Below, in pieces: positions 35,071 through 48,350 of a stretch of 64,000 nt of DNA. The DNA comes from Anagrus nilaparvatae (Eukaryota > Arthropoda > Insecta > Hymenoptera > Mymaridae), in assembly GCA_022575985.1 (NCBI GenBank), contig JAKSXM010000014.1, positions 23,312,001 to 23,376,000 of the forward strand. The letters run 5' to 3'. The position numbers and the translations under genes were made by a program. The notes beneath the pieces are model-generated. The model was not told where the DNA came from. It was given only the letters and a program-made list of their open reading frames with translations, and searched no databases. The stretch's first letter is position 1; every line of letters begins with the position of its first letter.

Positions 35071-37130
35071 GTAATTAACAAAAAATTTAATGTATTAGCT
35101 ATTTTTTAAAAACTTCGCATGAATACCTATTAAAGAGGCTGATAAAAAAAACCCTAAATATTTCTTGATTTTAAGCCTTGCCAGACAAAAGACCTACCTT
35201 CAATGATCATTTTATTTTTTAAATAAAAATTTTCAAAAAATTTCGTACATTTTTGAAATAAGAAGACGATATAGATATTTATATCAATCAATAAAGTATT
35301 ATATACATTTATAATTAGGTCATCTTATAATATTATGTGTAATATTCCCACAATTTCGTCTCTTTATATCTTTTAATACACACATATGTTCTGATATCAT
35401 TCACATTCATTTATACGGAAAAGAAAATATGTATGCTTTAACTTTTTCTCTTTCATGAATATGAGAATTTCTGTTTTAAATATAAAGTAAGCCTAAAAAA
35501 AAGATAAAAGTCGAGACGCATTATTCTACACTAAAATTTCTTTTCTTTATTTTTTCTTTAACATTTTCTTCGCAATTTTATTCTTATTTAAGAATGTGAC
35601 AATGAAGCTGTTTATACTACTTTTAACTCTCTATACAGTCTCTTATATATTATAATAATAAAAATACTGACGAATTTAGATTATAAATAAACGCCGGACA
35701 TTGTCAGTCTTTTTTTATTTTATTTGCAATGCAATAGTTATAGACAAAGTTTTATAACCTTTTTTTTTATTATGCTTTGTTTTGTTTTTAAAGAATTTAT
35801 ACTTGACTTTTTTGTTTTTACATGCATTTGAAATATATATTTTGATATAAAAATAAATTTTTGAATATTTTTCAAAATTTTTGTAGGCTTATTAATTTTG
35901 ACACAATATTTAATTTTCTCTAATGGGCGTTTAAATATTCGTAGAGTTATAAATCTGCCTTACAGATCAATAATTTTCATATATCTATAGATTTTCAGAG
36001 TAATTATATTATAAAACCTATGGTCAAAATAAAGATATGATGGCTTTTAATTTATAGAGTAAAAGCCTAAAAAAATCAAAATAAAATAAAAGCTTGCATG
36101 AAATTTACACAAAATATTCCATCATAGTTTTTGATAATATAGTATAGGCATAGCAAACCCTCTTAAAGTCACCAAAATTAATGCGCATATTAATTTTTTG
36201 AATCGCTGCAATTAGAATTTTGAGTTTCTTCATGAGAGTTTTTAAAGATTTTTATCGATTACTTATGTTTTTTGAGTCACTGAAGCCAAAAATAAGATTC
36301 TTTAGTTAACTATAAAAAAAATATCTAGAAAAAAACCTAAGATTAGGTAATTGAGGGTTTTCTGGTAAAGAAAGGGATACCACGTTTAAAGATCCAAAAA
36401 ACTTAGTTTTCATTGGAAAATTTTATGAACCTATCAGCAGAACCTACGTATAATGCCTACGACCGGCGATATAATGATATCGACACTCTCAGTATTGTCT
36501 TCCAGTCCCCTAATTTTTTTGTTTTTCATAAGATCCAAAATTTTAAATTTTACTTTAAAAGGCAAAATTTTTAATTTTTAACTATAAATAATACGCAATC
36601 AATGCAATAAGGCCCAAACCCATGTACTTTTCAAGGATATTAGTCCATATATCCATAAAAAAAACATAAACTATTTTTAAAAATTATTTCAAAACCATAA
36701 TAGGTACTGTGCAGGTTTCTACATTTAATCAAGATTTTCAAATTATATAATTAACATTAATTTGCTTAACAATTTTAAAAAATTAGCATAATAAAAAAAA
36801 ATTTATAAACTTATAAAAATTATCTATTTACGTATTAAATAAATTTTTAATATGGTTGCAATTTAATATATAATTATACGATTAAAATTTTTATTTCACA
36901 TAATATTGCACAATAATATTTATAAAAATGAAAAAAAAGGTATTTAAGATTTTTACACGATTTGCGCAAAGATAAAATTAAAAATATTATGATAAAAATA
37001 TTTATATCTGTGTAATTATAAATAAATTAATCATATCGTCATCTTTGGATTTTTGTATTATACATCTGCCTTAATTCATTTTTTTAATTGTTACTGTTTT
37101 TATTTTGCCAGATTTTACTACAATAATTAC
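35071..37130. other. AT-rich intergenic stretch, no gene seen
   Basis: No coding frame, RNA gene or terminal repeats found. Short homopolymer and AT-microsatellite tracts only. Confidence 0.45.
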
Positions 37131-37186
37131 TATACTACTACTACAGCTACTACTACAGCTACTACTACAACTACTACTATTACTAC
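37130..37186 (+). repeat. CTA/CAG trinucleotide microsatellite
   Basis: ACTACTACTACAGCTACTAC and further TACTAC triplets over about 55 bases. Confidence 0.8.
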
Positions 37187-37215
37187 TATGATGCCATGCT
37201 ACCATCGAGAAGCTG

Positions 37216-37860
37216 TATGATGAGAGATGGTGGCAAAAATTGTTAAAATGGAAGAGCAATTCAAGAAACAGCCTAACATGTCAATGGTAATACAAGAAGC
37301 GTGAAGCTGTTTAAGAATAACATAAACAAGTTGAAATTCATTAAGGGCAAACGGGTAAGAGAAGCGCTTGTCATAGAGATGGAATTTAAGCAATACATAG
37401 GCGTGGAAAAATCCAAAAGCGCTCCATCTGATATGAAACGGGGCCAAGAAGGATCGGACGAGAAGCAAGGAGTAATCCAGACTCCTCCTCATGAGGTAGG
37501 AAATTGAAAGTCTCGTCTGCTGTAGCTGCAGCTAAAAAACTCGCAGCTGCAAGGTTAGCCAAGCCGCCCACGGCTAACATAACTTTTAGCTCTCAGGTAG
37601 GGACGGTAAACCTGGTTGAAAACAATGGAAACAATGGAAGAGAATCTAGGACTCCCATCTCTCCCTCTGGAAAAAACGAAGGTAATGAAGGCTTACAGCA
37701 GTTAACGGGCCGTTGGGAAATAGAAGGAAAAAAGGGAAAAGGAAGCAAAACGAAGAAGAAAAAGGGAAGAAGAGAAAATCGAATAAAAGGAAGATTTTCA
37801 AAGCAAGAGATAAGGCAGTAACGATAAAATTGCCGGAGGGTATGCTTATGAGGAACTATG
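37216..37860 (+). pseudogene. Relic of a retrotransposon ORF1 (gag-like)
   Basis: A GC-richer island with overlapping plus-strand frames, broken by stops and shifts: VAKIVKMEEQFKKQP at 37217; a frame 37301-37507 (VREALVIEMEF); a frame 37504-37821 with an Ala/Lys-rich stretch (AVAAAKKLAAARLAKPP) and a very basic stretch (KGKGSKTKKKKGRRE); and DKAVTIKLPEGMLM at about 37808. The last motif resembles the start of gag-like ORF1 cores of R1/jockey-type elements. No zinc knuckles are left. The assignment is tentative; an unrelated basic protein pseudogene is possible. Confidence 0.4.
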
Positions 37861-38089
37861 AACATATTCCATAATAATAATAAAATAATGAAATTTTATT
37901 AATTTGCTATATTTTAGGACTAAGGAGTCAAAAGATTTATAATTTCTTATTAGTGTTCAAAGCTTATAAATATTGCTGATATTACAATCATAAAACCATT
38001 TAGGATAGAAAAATTATAACTGGTTTGTGTGTTCACATAGCCAACGATCACCTTCTAAGTTCTTGTTCTTATCAGGGCATGATCAGGCC

Positions 38090-38220
38090 CCGACTCCCAC
38101 TTCAAATTATTCCCTCAAATTCCTAAATCGAAATTATTCCAAGTCCATTTCACCCCCCCCCCCCTGCTGAGCAAGATTTTTTCAAATACCCCATCCAATG
38201 AACATGTTCCATGTTAAAAT
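38090..38220 (-). repeat. G-run / minisatellite element, inverted copy
   Basis: On the minus strand: ATGGAACATGTTCATTGG (from about 38215), GGGGTATTTGAAAAAATC, CTCAGCAG, a run of 12 G, TGAAATGGACTTGGAATAAT and two further ~24-bp units. It gives the clearest view of the family's head. Confidence 0.7.
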
Positions 38221-40340
38221 TTGGACATGAGATTACACAGGGTAGCTAGGGAACGGCGACTCAGCGATGTGCTCCCTGCAAGTTTGGGCAAATTTCCTCA
38301 TCGAAATTTGCCACCCAGACAATTGCCACCCTGAAAATCTAAACAAATAATTAAGAAAAATATACCTTCTTTGATGTAGGTTACCCTAGTGTAGGTGCAA
38401 TTTCACCTTAAGGAGATAGGCGGCGTCTTAGATCTTTTGTGGCAGGGGCTTTGCTCTAGGTTACCGTATGGGTTGTTACATGTATACCATTTGGAAGCAA
38501 GTACAGAGTACCTAATTTTTTATTGCAGGGGCTTTGCCTCCCAAGCCAGGGGACTGCCCATATCGACCCCCTTTGGTCTAAATTACCACAGATATAGGTG
38601 CGAGCACACCTTAAATAGTATAATTATTCATAATAAATAATAATTTTTTTTAATCTTATTATTTTTAATATTGGTTTCGTCCAATTTTTTTAAAAATTTT
38701 TAATAACTTTTTTTTTCGACCTTGTTGGACAAATAAATTAAAATTTTATCTTAAATATTTAACTCTTAATACTATATTAATTAAATATTTTGTAAACACA
38801 ACAGAGCAATCGCTATAGGGGCAATTGTCCAGGAAGGAAGACGTCCATAGAGGGAGGGAAGGAGTTCTAGAGGACCGGCTGGACTGAACACCGTAGTCAG
38901 TCACCTTAATTATAAGAAAAATTTTTATCATACTTTTTTTTGAAACGACCCCCAAGTGATTTTCCCGCAAATTCAACGGATTGTTTACAAAAAACAAAAA
39001 AGGCATATTAATTAAATATTGTATTTAAAAAAGAGCATATCTTTTGAATACTGTAAATGATAATGTTCCTGAATGAGAAGTTTACTGAAAATTAAAATAC
39101 TTTTTGAAATTTAGATAACAACTCACGTTAAGAAGATCAAAACAAGAGGAAACAACGAATCCTACTCTTAAATCTTTGAATAAGTTCCAATAAATTTTTA
39201 ATCAATAATCCATCGTTCTTAAGATTTAACTAACTCTACTCTAAAATCTCATTTTCGTTCATTTATTAATATCTCCCATTCCACTTCTCCTGAAAAATTT
39301 TTTTATAAATTTACAATTAATCCAAATTCTTAAAGAATGTGAATAAAAATTAAATTATTATTATTAAAACTCTCAGTCATAAAGTCTACTTATATGATTA
39401 TTATTATTTTAAAGTATAAAAGTACGTAAAAAAAGAGAATTTAAGAAATTAGGTTAAAATAATAATAATTTTTAGATTTTATTTTCACATTATTCACCAT
39501 TTAAGTTTGTAAGATAATATCATCATCATCAGGCCTGATCATCATCATCGTCATTTTATGTGTAGTACTTTTCTTTTAACATCTAGAAAGTACTTAAAAA
39601 GTTTTATTTTTGAATATATTCTTCAATTCCATTTATGTTTCTTAATTATATATTTATTTAAAACGCCATAATATATAATTTTTACAATTTTATTTGACAA
39701 TGACCCATATATTATAAATTTTATAGATTTTATTAAAATTTATTGCTCTTTTATGAAAAAAGTTTTTATATATTAATCATTAAAAATTAGCTTATAAAAA
39801 ACATTAATTATAAATTTTTTATTATAGTAGAGTTAAAATGAAAAAAAAAATATGACAATGTAATCAATATATTGCAGTAATTTGATTATTAGAGATATAA
39901 AATTGTAATTTTTAATTAATATTTTTTTTGTATTTTATTTTCACTTACCAAAGGAATTTTTTTTCTAAAAATCTTAACATTTTAAAAGGGAACAACCAGT
40001 ATATGAAGGGAAATTTTTAGGTATGTACGAATTTCACTCTTGTTCACCGATTTTTGTCGGACCGAATTTTTGTTAAATACCCAAATATTTAAAAATTTAG
40101 ATTAGAAATATGACTGAGATGGTATATGACTTTATGACTGAGATGGCTATTTGGATATTAAAATTTCTTTTGATATGATTGTAAAAATTTAAAGATTTGA
40201 ACAACAAGAAAATTTATTGAAGCCAGAAAAAAATGCATGGAAACATACAATAAATATTCAGAAAACGATATGCAATACAAAATAATATAGTATCATTTGC
40301 AAAATTTACTATTCTATTATTTTTCCTACATGTCTATTTC
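38221..40340. other. Intergenic, no gene seen
   Basis: Mostly AT-rich. 38221-38620 and 38800-38960 are richer in G/C and look like decayed repeats, but no termini or domains are recognisable. Confidence 0.4.
39519..39556. repeat. ATC microsatellite arranged as a palindrome around AGGCCT
   Basis: ATCATCATCATC, then AGGCCTG, then ATCATCATCATCGTC. TCAGGCCTGA at the centre makes CATCATCAGGCCTGATCATC a near-perfect inverted repeat. Confidence 0.7.
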
Positions 40341-40349
40341 GAAAATCAA

Positions 40350-40440
40350 GGGTGGGGGGGGGGGTGGTTAAATGGGACTTAAGATTTAGGGACTTATTAT
40401 AATTCAGGTCCAAGGACTTAAAATAATCCGGGTTTATAGG
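40350..40440 (+). repeat. G-run / minisatellite element, short copy
   Basis: AAAATCAAGGGTGG, a run of G (40352-40364 region, one T), GGTTAAATGGGACTTAAGAT and three ~24-bp units ending in AATAATCCGGGTTTATAGGG. It abuts the satellite fragment that follows. Confidence 0.65.
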
Positions 40441-40738
40441 GACACCCCTTTTAGGGATAATTTTGGCTAATTTAAGGGTGACAAGTTAAGTTTTAATTGA
40501 AAAGACATCGATTTTTGTGATCAGCGACCCAAAAAACCCTATAAAGGTCGAATCTTGGAGGGATAGAGCGAAAACACCCCTTTTAGGGGTAGTGTTGGCC
40601 AATTTAAGGGTGAAGGGGTAATTTTTCATAGTTATAACTTCAGTATTCGTAATCAGCGACCCCAAAAACCTATAGTAGACCAAATCCGGTGGTGGCCACA
40701 AACAATACCACCCCCCCCCCCCGTGATTTGACTGGAGT
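40441..40738 (-). repeat. Fragment of the 140-bp satellite element (right end)
   Basis: About two 140-bp units in the orientation of the right half of the element at 51420-52219 (GATCAGCGACCCAAAAAACC at 40518, a second at 40660). They are followed by the same end: GTGGCCACAAACAATACCAC, a run of C, GTGATTTGACTGGAGTA. Confidence 0.8.
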
Positions 40739-43700
40739 ACCTGTATTTGTGGATTCTTGAATTACCCTTCCCTAATAACATATTAAAACGTTGAAAAACA
40801 TTAAAATTAAAATTCTAATTTTTTACCTAAAACTGACTCGACCTGTCCCTAAAAGAACTTACCTTGCACTGAGAAAAAAGATTTATTTGCGGCAAATAGA
40901 TAATAATAAAATCATTAAAAAAATTAAAATTTTATTATTTTCTCTGCTAAACCTTTTATTGGCTTTTACATTACTAATAAATAATCCTATAAACTATAGC
41001 ATATTATTAAAATTAAGCGAATTTTTTAGCAACTGGTACACAAATACGTGAGAATATTCTTCCATAGACTTCAATATCATTATTTTTCATTTGTATGTTA
41101 GTTCGATAATAAAAGTTCTTTTAGAAATACGTGAAATTGTTTATTGCAGTGCTCGAAATAAATAATATTGTAATATAATATTTAACCATTACATTGTACT
41201 ATATAAAATTGTTTGCATATTTACTGCACATGTGTGCGCCGTATGTTAGTCCGTACTCAACTTTTTATTCTTTTTAAAATTATCTGATTTGCAAAACAGC
41301 TTGCAACTATCCAATTAAATAAGAGGTCACAAATCAGAAATTCTTCAAAATTCTTACATTGTTAATCCATTGCCTGTATCCGAAAGGTCTATAAAAGGAT
41401 GGAAAATTTTCCGATCAAAATTTTTAAAATCTAGCAAATTTAGCTCCTGAATTAAAAAATATTTTTAAATCATCACAAATCTAATATGCATCTTATATGC
41501 AGCATTATAAAACAACATTGAACAATTTAACAGGTTTTAATATATATAAAATAAAATATGCAACATTTATATATATTGTACATGACAATTTTTTAATGAT
41601 TATTTTACACTTGTTTTTATTATGCAAGTGATTGATGGATATTATAGTACAAATTATATTCGATATACTAGTAGATATAATGTTTATAATATGCATTTTT
41701 ATTTTCTTAAAAAATATTTCACATATTAAATTTTTAAAATTGATATGAAGAAATTTATAAAAATTATTTTTATGAATTAGTTGATTTAAAATTTTGCGCA
41801 AAATTCTTTTATTTGCGTGATTTTTTCCTGAATTGCGTCAAACACTATTTGCGTCAAACAGCTTTTCTAGTTTTCTATCAAGATTCACGTTATGGGGGAT
41901 CAATACTTTTATTGTGACCGAGGATCCTTATACCTATTATAGGATGAGACTAATTAAAACCTGTGGCTAATTAAAACATTTTAGATTTTTTCTGTACAAA
42001 TCCCTCTACTAAGATCTCATTCCTGTGAATTTCCTGCTGAATTTTATTAATCTGAATTACCTAGCAAACCATAATCTAATAAATTATAAATTTCGTGAAA
42101 ATTTTGTTGTTTTGTATCGTTTTAATTTAAAAGTAATATTAACTGAAAATTTATAAACTCTAAAACTCATAAACAAATAACAATTAATTATTACAGAAAG
42201 AGTTTAGCAAAGGAATTCTTACTGTCACATACTCTAAAAATATTAAATAATTCATTAAGAGCCTATAATTTCTATCGAAACTGCTCAGTTTTCTGAATCT
42301 CAGGCATTTATAACCAAAACTTTAACATGTCCATTTATCTAAACAAATAAAAATTTTCAATGTTTTGTTCCATTTTCTGGCACCCAATTGCGCAAAGCAT
42401 TGACATAATTAGTTTCAACATGTATACCCCAGTGACGAAAGAGCCCTCTTAAGCTGGTTTAATTATGGTTAATGTTTGTTTAAAATAAACAAAACTATCA
42501 GAAACTTAAGAGATTCCCTGGATACGTAATCTCTTGTTTTCATAAAAGTTTAGTAGTAAGCAAGTATTTGAAATAATCATCTTTCTCAAATCCACAGGTA
42601 TTCTGGGAAAAAACTCCCTGGTATTCATTTTTTCCCTCTTATTTCCTGCTACGATATACTAACCCCTAAAATTGTGCTATTCTTCCTTCATTTTTTTAAG
42701 TTTCATATTTACATAATTTCCCCTGCACATGTTATTATGGATATTCTACTTCTTCATAAATTTATCCTATATTTTACCCTTTTTTTTTTAATCTAAAATC
42801 AGGTAAGAACTGTAAATTCTCAAATTATTGCAGTTCTACATACCTGAAATATTTTTCTCGCAAAAATCACGATGATTTTTTTTAAAGCAATGTATGAGGC
42901 GAAATATAATTTTATTTCAGCCCACAGCAAAAATAATTAAAAAGCATTAAATATATTTATATTTTTATTTGTATTAAACAAATTTTAACCGATTAAATAT
43001 GAAAAAAATAGATAAAAAAATTTGTTATCGCTTTTAACATCACAGCTTACATAAATAAATATTATAAATGTTTATAAACTATTAAAAGTTTATATTATAA
43101 AAACTTATCGGTTCAGCGAGCAGCAAAAGAGTCACAAGTTTTATTGCATAAATATTCGAATAACTTAGTACAAGTGTCTTGTTTATTCGACACTAAATAA
43201 TCAATAAGCTTAAATAATAAAAATAGTAATTCTTAAAATATGTCAAAATGGCAAAAATCAATTTAAAAACAAATATTTAATTATTATACACTTACAGAGC
43301 ATAAGAATGAGAAAAACATTCTATTTGTTGCGCTTGTTTGAAAATTCAAATATTTACATGTATTTAATACTCTGGTCTCAGAAATAACCAATTTTTATGT
43401 GATTTTACCAATTTTTTTTTTGAGGATTCACAATTTTTCATAGTCTTATAAAATAAATGTATTATTAAAAAGATTTTTTTTTTATATTCAAAAATACTTT
43501 CCATGGATTATCAACTCTTTTTATACTATTTTGCTGCAATTTATATTCAAAAGCTCTTTGAGATCTATTTTGCATTCATAACTTTTTTATACAAACCCTT
43601 CTTCTTTAGGCTTATTTTTTTGCTACTTTCTTTTTTATTTAATTTTACTTTTAGGGCCGTTTAAGTAATCTTTTCAGGTATACTTTTGAATCACCAAATT

Positions 43701-43800
43701 TTTATAGGAATATTAGTATACCCTTTATCGTGCTACTCGGAATAATTTTATGCTTTTCCTTTTTGGTATCTTGTATACTATTATTTTGTAAAACACCTGT
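40739..43800. other. AT-rich intergenic stretch, no gene seen
   Basis: Short frames such as 40791-41051 are Lys/Ile/Asn/Leu-rich and fit random AT-rich sequence. No element ends seen. Confidence 0.45.
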
Positions 43801-43809
43801 TTTAACGTT

Positions 43810-44205
43810 TATAGGGAGAGGTATCTTTGTAATCCAAAAATCAAGAAGGGGGGATCAAAAGTGTCCCATTTAATTGAGGGGCTAAAATGTGTTCGATTTA
43901 ACGGGGGGGGGGGGGGTCAAATGGGACTGAGAATAATTTTGATTTAAGGACTTGGAATTCTTCAAATTTAGGGACATAGAATAATCCAAATTTAGGGCAT
44001 TGTAATAATTCGGATTAAGGGATTTAGAATATTTTTGATTTAGAAACTTAGAATAATTCAGGTTTAGGGACTAACAAATTACAATAATCCGAGTTTAGGG
44101 CTTTGTAATAATTCGGGTTAAGGGACTTAGAATATTTTCAATTTAGGGACTTAGGATTATAAGAGTTTAAGGACTTAGAATAATTCAAGTTTAGGGACTA
44201 TCTCT
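43810..44205 (+). repeat. G-run / minisatellite element, longest array
   Basis: AAAATCAAGAAGGGGGGATC, a second run of 14 G (43903-43916) with TCAAATGGGACTGAGAAT, then about 12 units of the ~24-bp repeat GATTTAGGGACTTAGAATAATT to 44205. Confidence 0.8.
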
Positions 44206-44566
44206 CTTGTTCAGATAATATGAAACTGTTTTTGTTTCCGACCCTTTTCGCAGGGATTTTTTTACATTAAAATTTTTTAAAGGCATCACCCTATATGGGA
44301 CTAATTTTTTGCCCCATTACCTTTTGTGCTTATTTTATTTTTTTTACTATATCTCGTTTTTGGTCGTATCGTACCATGAGGTTTTCTTTTGTCATTATAT
44401 TTTTAACATACTTCTTCCTTGGAGCAAATTTTACAACTCTTATTTTGGTTACTATTTTTGTATGACTTTTATTTAAGCCAATTCATCTAACAAATTTTTC
44501 TCCTTACCTTTATTCATGATGATTTTTGTACTATCTCTATTACGAATCTTTTTTGTAACTTGGAAC

Positions 44567-44782
44567 ATGTTTTAGGAAGCTTTAATCCAGAAGACCTACA
44601 AAATACAGATAGGGGGGGGGGGTTTAATGGGACTTAGAAAAATAATGGCTTCGGGACCTTAAAGAATCTGAGTTTAGGAATACATAATAATTTGAATTTA
44701 GGGACTAATACGATTTTCGAAAGTATTTTAGGAAGCTAAATTTTTTGTACTAGTTAAATAGTCAGTAAACATGTTCCATAGA
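44567..44782 (+). repeat. G-run / minisatellite element bounded by inverted GGAACATGTTT
   Basis: TTGGAACATGTTTTAGG (44568) starts it, followed by a run of 11 G (44612-44622), TTTAATGGGACTTAG and three units. AAACATGTTCCATAG (44767-44781) is the inverted boundary. This is the one copy where both boundaries are plain, about 215 bp apart. Confidence 0.65.
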
Positions 44783-45099
44783 AGTTCTTTCGATATTCTT
44801 TATTAATATTATGCTTGGAACTCTATTTTTTTTAGAATTTAAAACCAGAAGTGATCTTGATATTTCCATTTTGAATAAGCTAACAAACCCATTTAAAGCC
44901 CAATACAATATTCCATAAAAACTCAAATCTTTAAAAAAATCGGTACTATTACACACAATTTGGTATTTTTTATTATTTATTAATAATAATTTAATTTAAA
45001 GATCAATTAAATTTAATCTGTATCATAGATATATATGATTATTTTTTTTAAAACATATTTTATGAACATATAAATATCGCTTACGTGACTTTGATAATA

Positions 45100-46520
45100 T
45101 TATATATCGGTAGTTCTTAGCTATTTTTACCCAAGTCTGAGGTCGATGTCTTGGATTTAGAAAATACCATTTGCGCTGTGTTTGGTATGTAAAAATATGG
45201 TTACTGGCCAATTTTTAAGGCTCTAGGTGGCTTGGTTGCGATTTGGCAGCTGTTTTTCCAATTTTGATTTTTTTCGAATTCTCAGCCACCCGTTTGCTTT
45301 TTATTTTCTGGACGCCCTAAATAAGCCTAAAAAATATTTTCTATATAAAGGTGGGTAGTAAAAATTCCCGCCCAATCCGAATCTGACCATATTTTTTCGG
45401 AAAAACCTCAGGAAAAGCCGGAAAATCGGAAAAACTAAAGGAAACTGGAAAATACAAATTTCTCAAAAAGCGTCACTTTTTTTTGATTTTTTTTATTTTT
45501 TTTACATGTGTTTTCCCATACTTTTCATGCTGGTAACCTCCTTTTTTGACCCATTTGCCTTTTAAGTACTTAAAAATCAATTTTAGGCTCAAAAAAATGA
45601 TTTTAAAAATTGTTCATTTTCCGAATTTTCCAATTTTCTCGCTTTTCCTGATAGAAAATGAAAAATCTGACTTGATTTTCGGATTCCTCGGGAAATTTTA
45701 CATTGAAAACCTTCTTGAGTAAAATTTTAAAGGCCTTTCTGACGCTGTAAAAAAAAGAAAAACAAAATAACCTGCTAAAATCAAAAAAATAAACAGAATA
45801 AAAAAATAGCAAAATTTAATTATATTTAATTATGTTTGATTTTAGCAGGTTATATTGTTTTTCTTTTTTTTACAGCGTCATAAAGGCCTATAAAATTTTA
45901 CCCAAGAAGGTTTTCAATGTAAAATTTCCCGAGGAATCCGAAAATCAAGTCAGATTTTTCATTTTCTATCAGGAAAAGCGAGAAAATTGGAAAATTCGGA
46001 AAATGAACAATTTTTAAAATCATTTTTTTGAGCCTAAAATTGATTTTCAAGTACAAAAAAGGCAAATGGGTCAAAAAAGGAGGTTACCAGCATGAAAAGT
46101 ATGGGAAAACACATGTAAAAAAAATAAAAAAAATCAAAAAAAAGTGACGCTTTTTGAGAAATTTGTATTTTCCAGTTTCCTTTAGTTTTTCCGATTTTCC
46201 GGCTTTTCCTGAGGTTTTTCCGAAAAAATATGGTCAGATTCGGATTGGGCGGGAATTTTTACTACCCACCTTTATATAGAAAATATTTTTTAGGCTTATT
46301 TAGGGCGTCCAGAAAATAAAAAGCAAACGGGTGGCTGAGAATTCGAAAAAAATCAAAATTGGAAAAACAGCTGCCAAATCGCAACCAAGCCACCTAGAGC
46401 CTTAAAAATTGGCCAGTAACCATATTTTTACATACCAAACACAGCGCAAATGGTATTTTCTAAATCCAAGACATCGACCTCAGACTTGGGTAAAAATAGC
46501 TAAGAACTACCGATATATAA
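45100..46520. mobile_element. 1.42-kb near-perfect palindrome (foldback element)
   Basis: TTATATATCGGTAGTTCTTA at 45100 is inverted at 46501-46520. From there the two arms, about 690-700 bases each, match almost base for base to a short spacer at about 45790-45838. The short frames on the two arms (for example 45023-45211 minus and 46409-46594 plus) encode the same residues because the arms mirror each other; they are not genes. Flanks TTATA and TATAA do not give a clear target duplication. The high arm identity implies recent origin or ongoing arm-to-arm conversion. Confidence 0.88.
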
Positions 46521-48160
46521 ATTTATGCATATTATTAAATTATTTAAATTCAATATTATATATTTTTTATTTAAACTTACAACATATATGTTAATAATAT
46601 TTTTATAAAATGATTAAATAAAATATTGAAACATAGTAAATACTTTTTTTAATTTAAGCTTGAAAATTTTTAATACACTTAATTATTAATAATTTAAAAA
46701 TTAAAAAAAAAAAAATTATTAAAAATTTATTTGAAATTATATATAGGTATGAATTTTTTTATATATAATTATCAAGTATTTACGGTTGATAAATTAAATA
46801 TTTCGACATAAATAAATCTAGTTTTTAATATTAGGTACACACTTTTTATTAAATATTTTTAATAAAAATAAAATTGTCATTTTATTACACATAAAATATG
46901 CAAATTAGGAAATTCAGGTACATATGGTTAAAATTCTTTTTTAATTATTAATATCATTAGTTAGGGTTTTCCAAGTTTTGTTTTAGTTTGGGTAAAATTT
47001 TTTTTTATTTTTGTGTGATTTTTTGGTACTTCTTCCCTTTTCATGCTTATTTTGTTGCTTCTCTTTTAGGTTTATATTGTTTTTGTACCAAACTGGTTTT
47101 TGATGTCTTGCTTTAATTTTGTTACATTTAACAAAAGATTAATTAATTACTACTCTAACAAACAAACTTTAAGTTTTTGGTAATTAAAGCAAACAAATTA
47201 TAGATGCTGTAATTCAAAATCAATAAACCGCAAAGTGAATAAGCCAACTCAAAAACATTTTCAAATAGAATAGAACAGAATAAAATAAGTGTTTTATTTC
47301 AAATTTATTTACAATTTCAACCAGCTAAAATAGCTCTAAAGTTATAAAACAAAACTCCTAACAATATGCACTACTTCGGGTACAAAGTTATGAATGCGAA
47401 TTCTCCAAAAATAAATAAAATATATAAAACAAATAAAGGTGTCTTCTTTAAACAAAAAAGCTACTTAAAAAAATGTTTATCAATAAATTCATAAATTAAA
47501 ATAATTAATTTAAATTTAATATCAATAAATTACTCAATCTGTGTCTCCAGTTTAATTTTTTTTACATTAAAAAAATGAAAACTAATATAAATTATTGTTA
47601 CGCGAACTTTTCCGTTATTATGAAATTAAATATTATGATAAAATAATTTTAAAAAAATAAAACTGTAGATGTTATAACTTCATTATTGTTGCTAAATTTA
47701 TTATGATTTAAAATTATCATATAAATTAAATAAACATTTTATTAATTCATATTAGTTCAATAAATTGAATAATTTTGCAGACATGATAAAACAAATATTA
47801 TTTGTCTTTTTGATCTAGGCTTTTTAAAGTATAATAGAATTTCTTTAATAATAAGCAAAATTTAATTGTTTATTATTGATCATGTTGTTTATTGACTAAC
47901 ATGTCGAGAAAATTAGTGATAAAAAATTGTGAATTGTATGGGGCTTTAAAAATGAAACTTGCAAGCGTTGTTTGGGAGAAAGCTCAAGAAAGGGGATAGT
48001 ATAAAATATCATCTATTGGTTCTAGGCCTAGGTATATAGCTGAAAAGAAGATATTTGAGATTTTTGTTCAACATATAAATATTTTCCCTATACTATTTGG
48101 TGTAGTTTGATCTTCCGATTTTGATAATACTCTTTGCAAGTAAAAAATTATGTATTAACA
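46521..48160. other. AT-rich intergenic stretch, no gene seen
   Basis: No coding frame or element ends. A TTTTAGGTTTATATTG / GTACCAAACTGG patch near 47065-47100 resembles sequence near 43610-43800, pointing to dispersed-repeat debris. Confidence 0.4.
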
Positions 48161-48177
48161 TTAGGCATGTTTATAAA

Positions 48178-48350
48178 CTTGGGGGAGGGTTATTTCAGGC
48201 ATGTCATTTTGGGGTGGGAAGGGGTCAAATAGAATTAAAATAATTTAGATTTAGGGAACTAGAATTATTCAGGTTTAGGTACTTGGAATAATTTCGATTT
48301 AGGAACTTAGAATAATTCAGGTTTAGGGACTTAAAATAATTTTTATAAAG
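48178..48350 (+). repeat. G-run / minisatellite element, worn copy
   Basis: GGGGGAGGG, TTGGGGTGGGAAGGGGTCAA, then five ~24-bp units (GATTTAGGGAACTAGAATTATT and variants). The G run is broken by other bases. Confidence 0.65.

Noticed and set aside
45603..46017. Two short frames on opposite strands with the same peptide (KVFNVKFPEESENQVRFF)
   Set aside because: They are the two arms of the palindrome read outwards. The residues agree because the DNA is mirrored; no coding signature or start context supports a gene.
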